From Bacteroidota bacterium (GTDB lineage Bacteria; Bacteroidota; Bacteroidia; B-17B0; Aurantibacillaceae), in contig JANYGR010000235.1 in assembly GCA_025359355.1 (NCBI GenBank), forward strand, positions 1-11,038: a stretch of 11,038 nucleotides of DNA, in the 5' to 3' direction. Both the position numbers and the translations under genes were made by a program. The notes under the pieces are model-generated. The model was not told where the DNA came from. It did not search any database and saw only the letters and a program-made list of their open reading frames with translations. Positions within the stretch are counted from its first letter, which is position 1, and each line of letters starts with the position of its first letter. Shown here one piece after another: positions 6,442 through 11,038 of the stretch.

Positions 6442-7359
6442 TTAAGATTTTGCATTAACAATTTTATCACGAATAGCTAAAACTTTTTCAGCTATTTGTT
6501 CTATTTGCTCTTTGCTAATAGATATTTCAGTAGTGCTATTGATATATGTAATTTTTTTAGCATCATCTGTTGTTGGCTCTACAAATGTATATTTTGTAGT
6601 TACTCCTTCATAAATTTTAGCTAATTCTTCTAATTGCTTTAATAATCCAGCAGCATCAGGCAAATTGTGAGAAGATATTAATTTAATAATACTTTCTAAA
6701 GCTTGTTTTTGTTCTGCAATACGGAATTTAAATTCTTCTGTTTGTTTTTTGTTATAGGCTGTAATAGAAAAATGCATACTTTCAATCCAACCACCTGTTA
6801 AAATTAAAGTACTGATCTCTGTACGCTTATTTGTTTTTAAATAAGCATCACTAGCTCTGTAAGCAACCCCAACTAACATTAACATACTATCTTTATTTGA
6901 GATATTATCATTAATACGTTTCATGGTTGTTTGATCAAAAGCTGCTGTAACCCCAACTTTATCAGCTAATTGTTTTACGGCACCTAAATAACCTAAAGCA
7001 TCTTGTGTTTGATTATACATACTCACGTATCCTAAATCAGCACCATAAATACCAAGATTTAATGCTTTTGTAAAATCAGAAGTATACTGACTGTTTTTGT
7101 TACCAGGATTTAAAATTGTTTTATCATAAGCAATTCCAGATTTTTGTATTAACAAAGCTGTTTGCATAGGCGAAGGAACAGAAAATAATTGTCCTCCAAC
7201 ATTTAACGCTACTGCTTTAACAGTATCTGTATCTGGTAAATCATCACCAGTAGTTTCACTACCTTTCGGTTTATCATCACAAGAGTAAATAAGTGTAGTA
7301 GCTAATGCTATTGCAATTATTTTTGTGTTTAACTTAATTTTATTGTAATTCATAGTCAT
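6442..7359 (-). CDS. Helical lipoprotein of unknown function
   Basis: This encodes 305 residues. The N-terminus has basic residues (K7, K9, K13), a hydrophobic stretch (14-25) and a lipobox LIYSC with the lipidated cysteine at 27. Acidic residues directly after it (CDDKPK, then GSETTGDD) resemble the negatively charged lipoprotein export signals known in Bacteroidetes, so surface exposure is possible (inference). The mature domain is mostly predicted helical: long amphipathic stretches around 90-160 (containing GIYGADLGYVSMYNQ), 170-235 and 265-305. The first in-frame Met (7359) is used; a second Met two codons in (7353) would give the same lipoprotein. I do not recognise a named family. It is the first gene of a unit with the small secreted protein 18 bp downstream, so the two may act together in the envelope. 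Confidence 0.82.
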   Translation of the reverse strand: MTMNYNKIKLNTKIIAIALATTLIYSCDDKPKGSETTGDDLPDTDTVKAVALNVGGQLFSVPSPMQTALLIQKSGIAYDKTILNPGNKNSQYTSDFTKALNLGIYGADLGYVSMYNQTQDALGYLGAVKQLADKVGVTAAFDQTTMKRINDNISNKDSMLMLVGVAYRASDAYLKTNKRTEISTLILTGGWIESMHFSITAYNKKQTEEFKFRIAEQKQALESIIKLISSHNLPDAAGLLKQLEELAKIYEGVTTKYTFVEPTTDDAKKITYINSTTEISISKEQIEQIAEKVLAIRDKIVNAKS

Positions 7360-7391
7360 AATTAATTCGTTTGTTGCTAAAATAACCTATG

Positions 7392-7422
7392 CAAGTAAAT
7401 ACTTTTTAATGAAACAGCCAAA
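7392..7422 (-). promoter_or_regulatory. Candidate promoter of the lipoprotein/secreted-protein unit
   Basis: On the minus strand a TTTG (7422-7419) is followed after exactly 19 bp by TTTACTTG (7399-7392), which matches four of the six defined positions of TAnnTTTG. The start codon is 32 bp further on. The correct spacing supports the call; the imperfect -7 element weakens it. Confidence 0.35.
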
Positions 7423-7437
7423 TAATATTTATAAGAG

Positions 7438-8229
7438 TTATTCAACAGGTTTAGTTGATATACCCAAAGCTTCCTCTATGTATTTGAATGTCGATAAAAT
7501 ATCAGGTTTTCCATCCACTAAGGCCACGTCGTGTTCAAAATGGGCAGATGGTTTTTTATCGGCGGTTAATATCGTCCAACCATCTTTTAATTGCTTGATA
7601 TTACGAGACCCCATATTAATCATAGGTTCTATTGCTATTACCATTCCATCTTTTAACTTTGGTCCATCGCCTCGTTTACCATAATTAGGTACCTCAGGAT
7701 CTTCATGCATTTTTTTACCTAATCCGTGTCCTACTAATTCCCTCACAACACCATAGCCATTTTTTTCAGCATGATTTTGTATAGCCCAACTAATATCTCC
7801 AATTCTATTTCCAACTTTAAACTGTTCTATCCCTATGTATAAACTTTCTTTAGTTACATCAAGCAAACGTTGTACTTCAGGCGTTACTTCACCAACAGCA
7901 AAGGTATAAGCATGATCTCCGTAGTAACCGTTTTTCAAAACACCACAATCAACCGAAATAATATCCCCTTCTTCCATAGGAATGTTAGTTGGAATACCAT
8001 GTACTACGGCTGCATTTAAAGACATACATAAGGTATTAGGAAATCCGTATAGACCTTTAAAGCCTGGTATTCCACCGTTATCCCTAATAAATTCTTCTGC
8101 TAATTTATCTAAGTATAACGAAGTTACACCTGGCTTGATTTCTTTAGCTAACATTCCTAAAGTACGTGAAACAGACAGAGCTGATTCTCGCATTAATTCT
8201 ATTTCTTCGCGTGTTTTTAAAATAATCAT
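7438..8229 (-). CDS. map: Type I methionine aminopeptidase
   Basis: This encodes 263 residues, the usual length of bacterial type I enzymes without N-terminal extension. It removes the initiator methionine from nascent cytoplasmic proteins once they are deformylated. The pita-bread fold covers almost the whole chain. All five expected metal ligands are present: D94 (in SVDCG), D105 (in GDHAYTF), H168 (in GHGLG), E201 (in IEPM) and E232 (in FEHDVAL). H77 (in VVHGIP) and H175 (in MHEDP) match the conserved active-site histidines. The numbering is offset by three from the E. coli enzyme throughout, so there are no internal indels in the core. The gene starts 10 bp after the HAD phosphatase stop and is probably the last of a gpmA-HAD-map unit. 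In many bacteria map lies near secY or ribosomal protein genes; that is not the case here. Confidence 0.97.
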   Translation of the reverse strand: MIILKTREEIELMRESALSVSRTLGMLAKEIKPGVTSLYLDKLAEEFIRDNGGIPGFKGLYGFPNTLCMSLNAAVVHGIPTNIPMEEGDIISVDCGVLKNGYYGDHAYTFAVGEVTPEVQRLLDVTKESLYIGIEQFKVGNRIGDISWAIQNHAEKNGYGVVRELVGHGLGKKMHEDPEVPNYGKRGDGPKLKDGMVIAIEPMINMGSRNIKQLKDGWTILTADKKPSAHFEHDVALVDGKPDILSTFKYIEEALGISTKPVE

Positions 8230-8239
8230 ACTCTATATT

Positions 8240-8698
8240 TTACTTTCCAAATAATTTTTGAAAAAAAGTTTTGTCCTGCTTGTAATTATTGTGAGCATCC
8301 AGATTTTTCACAACATGATTGAAATCTCCACCTTCAGGGTGTAATATCTGCCAAATAGCACTCCAACCTAAAAATCCGCCAACATTCCTATCGTCAATAA
8401 AAATATCCACATTTAATTTACGTGGTATATTTTCATTATAATCTTCTTCCGGATAATTTTTATTTACAGCATAAAATTCTACACCGTTTTGCCTGCAATA
8501 TTCAACAGCCTCATCTAATAAACTGCCTGTTCTGTAAGTAAATAAAATTAATTTATGTCCCTTTTTATGAAGCTCTTTAATGGTAGCGAAAGCAAACAGC
8601 ATTTCTTTACCAATACTAGGGTAGGCGTGTTCTACAATAGTTCCATCAAAATCTATGGCGATGGTTTTACTGTTATTATTAATAAATTGTTGCTCCAT
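8240..8698 (-). CDS. Small HAD-superfamily hydrolase (BT0820-like)
   Basis: This encodes 152 residues. The HAD motifs are readable in order: motif I IAIDFDGTIVEHAYP with nucleophile D16 and acid/base D18; motif II LFTYRTG with T54; a conserved lysine candidate K94 (in PRKL) for motif III; motif IV DIFIDDRNVGG with D102/D103 for Mg. The chain is capless and short, and the segments YPSIGKE, AVNKNYPEED and DIFIDDRNVGG strongly resemble the small C0-type HAD phosphatases known from Bacteroides thetaiotaomicron (BT0820). The likely activity is Mg-dependent phosphomonoester hydrolysis in the cytoplasm; the substrate is unknown. It has about 35 residues after the core (PEGGDFNHVV onwards) that end in a basic, aromatic tail. 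It sits between gpmA (32 bp upstream) and map (10 bp downstream), so it is probably transcribed with them. Confidence 0.88.
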   Translation of the reverse strand: MEQQFINNNSKTIAIDFDGTIVEHAYPSIGKEMLFAFATIKELHKKGHKLILFTYRTGSLLDEAVEYCRQNGVEFYAVNKNYPEEDYNENIPRKLNVDIFIDDRNVGGFLGWSAIWQILHPEGGDFNHVVKNLDAHNNYKQDKTFFQKLFGK

Positions 8699-8730
8699 TT
8701 TTTATAAGCCTAACTAGGTAAGGTTGTTTT

Positions 8731-9333
8731 TTAAATATTCTCTGCTTTTAAAACTTTTAAATCACTATCTAATTCATATAAGCGGGGAACACCTGTACCA
8801 ATTTCAAATTCTAAAATTTCTTTAGGAGTCATTTTTTCTAAATACATGATTAATGCTCTTAAACTATTACCGTGTGCAGCAATAACAATGTTCTTCCCTG
8901 CTTTTAATTGAGGTTCTATTTCTGATTTGAAATACGGAATTACTCTATCCGCGGTGTCTTTCAAGCTTTCTCCATTTGGAGGTGGAATATCAAAACTTCT
9001 TCTCCAAATCTTCACTTGATCATCACCATATTTTTTTGCAGTTTCTGTTTTATCTAACCCTTGTAAATCGCCATACATACGCTCGTTCAACGCATCGTTG
9101 TATACGGTTGGAACAACTTTACCACTAACTTCTAAGGCTAACTTTAAAGTTTGTTGCGCTCTTTTTAAACCCGAAGCATAAGCTAAATCAAAATGATACG
9201 GTTTTAGCTTTTCGCCTGCATTTCTGGCCTCTTGCATTCCTTTTTCAGTTAATTCGACATCAATCCATCCAGTAAATTTATTTTCTAAATTCCAAACGCT
9301 TTGTCCATGACGGAAGATAATAAGTATTGCCAT
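8731..9333 (-). CDS. gpmA: 2,3-bisphosphoglycerate-dependent phosphoglycerate mutase
   Basis: This encodes 200 residues. It interconverts 3- and 2-phosphoglycerate in glycolysis/gluconeogenesis in the cytoplasm. The histidine-phosphatase core is complete: FRHGQSVWNLENKFTGW with phospho-histidine H9, the substrate-binding R58 (in LKRAQQT), NERMYGDLQG with acid/base E84, WRRSFDIPPPNGESL, and AAHGNSLRA with H154. The WRRSFD-PPP segment and the NERMYGDLQG block separate it from general phosphatases of the family and support a true dPGM. At 200 residues it is the short form, compared with about 250 in E. coli, lacking an internal segment and much of the C-terminal tail. It is the first gene of the gpmA-HAD-map run. 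A -7-like GAGATTTG (minus strand, 9395-9388) lies about 55 bp upstream but has no properly spaced -33 partner. Confidence 0.95.
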   Translation of the reverse strand: MAILIIFRHGQSVWNLENKFTGWIDVELTEKGMQEARNAGEKLKPYHFDLAYASGLKRAQQTLKLALEVSGKVVPTVYNDALNERMYGDLQGLDKTETAKKYGDDQVKIWRRSFDIPPPNGESLKDTADRVIPYFKSEIEPQLKAGKNIVIAAHGNSLRALIMYLEKMTPKEILEFEIGTGVPRLYELDSDLKVLKAENI

Positions 9334-9688
9334 TTGATATTATATTACTATTTATTTTATGAGATTTATTTTGAGAATGCGAATATACAAATCTCCTTTT
9401 AATTAGTTTCAAGTATTCACTAATAGAATAACCCCTTCATGCTTATTATAGATGCATAGATTAATTCTTGATAATTAATAACATTAACTAAAATATTTCC
9501 CATCAACAATCATCCCCTCTCTATCCTTGCTGCTAGAGCCTATTCCTAAGAGGTATTCCAAATAAAATTTAACCTCACGATCTATTAACAAAGCATTGTT
9601 ATTAAAAGGGTTTAAAGGATAAAACTGAGTTTTTACGGTCTAAAGCGAAGGAACAGTAAAATTATTTAATGAAAAGAAGAATACTTTT
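9334..9688. other. Intergenic region between gpmA and the rRNA promoters
   Basis: These 355 bp separate the divergent gpmA and rRNA transcription units. Any gpmA promoter must lie in the left part. An AT-only palindrome (ATTAATT 9460-9466, AATTAAT 9473-9479) is present but has no clear role. The right half holds a 51-codon open stretch on the minus strand that may be a gene remnant (listed separately). I see no tRNA, small RNA or mobile-element ends. Confidence 0.6.
9484..9639 (-). pseudogene. Possible decayed reading frame (51 codons plus stop)
   Basis: On the minus strand the stretch between a TAG (9642-9640) and a TAA (9486-9484) translates into 51 residues with a protein-like, non-low-complexity composition. 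It includes TQFYPLNPFNNNALLIDREV, then KFYLEYLLGIGSSSKDREG and MIVDGKYFS. There is no usable start: the only Met is nine residues from the end. If real, it is the C-terminal end of a gene whose upstream part was lost when the rRNA promoter region formed or moved here. In AT-rich DNA an open stretch of this length can also arise by chance, and I recognise no family. Confidence 0.2.
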
Positions 9689-9719
9689 TTTGGTGATAAT
9701 AAAAAAAGTATTACTTTTG
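9689..9719 (+). promoter_or_regulatory. rRNA promoter 1 (distal)
   Basis: TTTG (9689-9692), a 19-bp spacer, and TACTTTTG (9712-9719) form a full-match Bacteroidetes promoter. It is followed at once by the GC-rich sequence TCGCCCG, as in the two downstream promoters. It lies about 545 bp upstream of the 16S gene. The region upstream of its -33 element lacks the inverted repeat found at promoters 2 and 3. Confidence 0.72.
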
Positions 9720-9766
9720 TCGCCCGTTGTTTGATAGAGTTTTAGGAGTATAGATGAGTTGAGAAA

Positions 9767-9801
9767 TTATTTTCAAAAAAGGATAAAAAAGTTGAAAATA
9801 A
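9767..9801. promoter_or_regulatory. Inverted repeat upstream of rRNA promoter 2
   Basis: TTATTTTCAA (9767-9776) and TTGAAAATAA (9792-9801) form a perfect 10-bp inverted repeat with a 15-bp A-rich spacer. It ends two bases before the -33 TTTG. The placement fits a dimeric-regulator site or an UP-like A-tract element. Confidence 0.55.
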
Positions 9802-9803
9802 AT

Positions 9804-9834
9804 TTTGTGGAGAAGAAAAGAATATATATTTTTG
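9804..9834 (+). promoter_or_regulatory. rRNA promoter 2 (middle)
   Basis: TTTG (9804-9807), a 19-bp spacer, and TATTTTTG (9827-9834) match the Bacteroidetes consensus. A GC-rich CGACCCGC discriminator/start region follows. Its -7 element is 115 bp downstream of that of promoter 1. Confidence 0.8.
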
Positions 9835-9901
9835 CGACCCGCAAATGAAAAGGCGGATAGTTCATTAAGATTAAGGAGAGTATGTGAGGCGAGGGAAAAA
9901 G

Positions 9902-9940
9902 ATTTATTTTCAAAAAAGATTAAAAAAGTTGAAAATAAAT
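9902..9940. promoter_or_regulatory. Inverted repeat upstream of rRNA promoter 3
   Basis: ATTTATTTTCAA (9902-9913) and TTGAAAATAAAT (9929-9940) are a perfect 12-bp inverted repeat around a 15-bp spacer, adjoining the -33 TTTG at 9941. Spacer length and position relative to the promoter equal those of the copy at promoter 2. Confidence 0.58.
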
Positions 9941-10006
9941 TTTGCGGAATGAAAAAGAATATATACTTTTGCACCCCGCAAATGAAACAGCGGACGTTCA
10001 TTAAGA
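9904..10006 (+). repeat. Direct repeat, copy B (contains rRNA promoter 3)
   Basis: This is the second copy of the promoter-bearing unit, 103 bp, offset by 137 bp from copy A. The AT-rich upstream half and the ends are the best conserved. The -33 to -7 spacer has changed in sequence (GGAATG versus GGAGAA) but not in length. The early hairpin is kept (CCGC 9976-9979 with GCGG 9990-9993, 10-nt loop in both copies). Confidence 0.9.
9941..9971 (+). promoter_or_regulatory. rRNA promoter 3 (proximal)
   Basis: TTTG (9941-9944), a 19-bp spacer, and TACTTTTG (9964-9971) form a full match. The GC-rich CACCCCGC follows directly. The transcript start is expected a few bases downstream, giving a leader of about 280 nt before 16S. 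Confidence 0.85.
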
Positions 10007-10097
10007 GATTTAATTAGTATAATGTGAGTAATCACAGAGAAACTAAAGAGATATAATTATTTTATAAAGTAGGATTAATTTCTGAGATTATAAAGAA

Positions 10098-10109
10098 GTT
10101 CTTTGAAAA
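10098..10109 (+). promoter_or_regulatory. boxA-like antitermination site
   Basis: GTTCTTTGAAAA resembles the boxA consensus TGYTCTTTAACA and lies in the leader about 150 nt before 16S, where NusB/NusE-dependent rRNA antitermination sites are expected. No clear boxB or boxC was identified. Confidence 0.55.
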
Positions 10110-10224
10110 AATTGAAACCAAAAAAATGTAGCAGGTAACTCTAATTAAAATTGAGTACATCTGAATTGGTTTTGCAGTGATGCAGAATCTTTAAAAATAC
10201 ATGCTAGACCCTGAACAGACATTC

Positions 10225-10242
10225 CTAGATATGAATATCTAG
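10225..10242 (+). other. Leader hairpin just upstream of 16S
   Basis: CTAGATA (10225-10231) and TATCTAG (10236-10242) form a perfect 7-bp stem closed by a TGAA loop, ending 14 nt before the mature 16S start. It is probably part of the precursor folding or processing region. Confidence 0.5.
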
Positions 10243-10256
10243 ATCAAATTACTTTT

Positions 10257-11038
<782 letters not shown>

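Larger units (their letters stand above)
9767..9870 (+). repeat. Direct repeat, copy A (contains rRNA promoter 2)
   Basis: This 104-bp unit aligns with 9904-10006 with one single-base gap and about a dozen substitutions, including an identical run from TTATTTTC through AAAAAAG at the left end and GTTCATTAAGA at the right end. It carries an inverted repeat, a complete promoter, a GC-rich discriminator and a short early-transcribed hairpin (CCGC 9839-9842 with GCGG 9853-9856). Looser similarity extends leftwards (AGGAGTATAGATGAG near 9744). Confidence 0.9.
9972..10256 (+). other. rRNA operon leader (precursor 16S 5' region)
   Basis: This is the transcribed, non-coding stretch between promoter 3 and mature 16S. 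From left to right it holds the CCGC/GCGG mini-hairpin (9976-9993), a boxA-like motif (10098-10109), an imperfect hairpin (GTA-CTC-AATT from 10135 against AATTGAGTAC ending 10158, with two bulges) and a hairpin at 10225-10242. No tRNA or plausible protein gene is seen. Sequences close to 16S should pair with the spacer beyond 16S to form the RNase III processing stalk, which cannot be tested because the 3' flank is outside the window. Confidence 0.75.

Noticed and set aside
7409..8254. Plus-strand open frames opposite map
   Set aside because: They are antisense to a complete methionine aminopeptidase with all metal ligands and have no independent support.
9460..9479. AT-only palindrome ATTAATT-N6-AATTAAT as an operator or terminator
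   Set aside because: It contains no G-C pair, has no T run after it, and such palindromes are expected by chance in DNA this AT-rich.
9875..9887. GGAG followed by ATG, resembling a ribosome site and start
   Set aside because: The ATG is followed directly by TGA, so there is no reading frame; it lies in the rRNA leader.
9711..10001. 96-codon open frame on the minus strand across the tandem promoters
   Set aside because: It runs through two copies of a promoter-bearing direct repeat, is Phe/Ile/Leu-rich and internally repetitive, and lies antisense to the rRNA leader. The repeat, not coding selection, explains the long frame.
9767..10006. Repeats as a CRISPR array or mobile element
   Set aside because: Only two ~104-bp copies, no short identical repeats with unique spacers, no terminal inverted repeats or transposase. 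Each copy contains a complete promoter aimed at 16S.
9805..10017. 70-codon open frame on the plus strand in the rRNA promoter region
   Set aside because: It overlaps the -33 and -7 elements of promoters 2 and 3 and translates the same repeat twice; there is no family resemblance.

Overview
The window is low-GC DNA from a member of the Bacteroidota (Bacteroidetes). Four things agree on this: the 16S rRNA gene at the right edge has Bacteroidetes-type signatures; promoters fit the TTTG-N19-TAnnTTTG pattern of that phylum; a large secreted protein ends in a type IX secretion (T9SS) sorting domain; and none of the starts inspected has a clear AGGAGG-type Shine-Dalgarno sequence. I could not resolve the order or genus from the partial 16S.

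Left part, plus strand (1-3693): the 3' end of a fumarylacetoacetase gene (tyrosine/phenylalanine degradation); a promoter driving two tandem, recently duplicated cysteine-containing mini-lipoproteins closed by a strong terminator; a secreted protein with a carboxypeptidase-regulatory-like domain and a probable beta-propeller; and a two-TM PhoR-like histidine kinase with no adjacent response regulator.

Middle, minus strand (3690-9333): a 743-residue FG-GAP/VCBS-repeat T9SS substrate, converging on the kinase with stop codons sharing one TTAA; a lipoprotein plus small secreted protein in a two-gene unit ending in a terminator; then a housekeeping cluster in the order gpmA (phosphoglycerate mutase), HAD phosphatase, map (methionine aminopeptidase), transcribed leftwards.

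Right part, plus strand (9334-11038): about 350 bp without a convincing gene (one possible decayed reading frame), then three tandem promoters with identical 19-bp spacing and GC-rich discriminators. Two of them lie in a ~104-bp direct repeat carrying a conserved inverted repeat just upstream of the -33 element. A ~285-nt leader with a boxA-like antitermination motif follows, then the first ~780 nt of 16S rRNA, running off the window.

There is no phage, IS, CRISPR or defence system here. The most distinctive material is the architecture of the rRNA promoter region and the duplicated mini-lipoprotein locus, whose promoter spacer contains an A9 tract. The envelope genes (lipoproteins, T9SS substrate, secreted proteins) have no demonstrable shared pathway beyond export.
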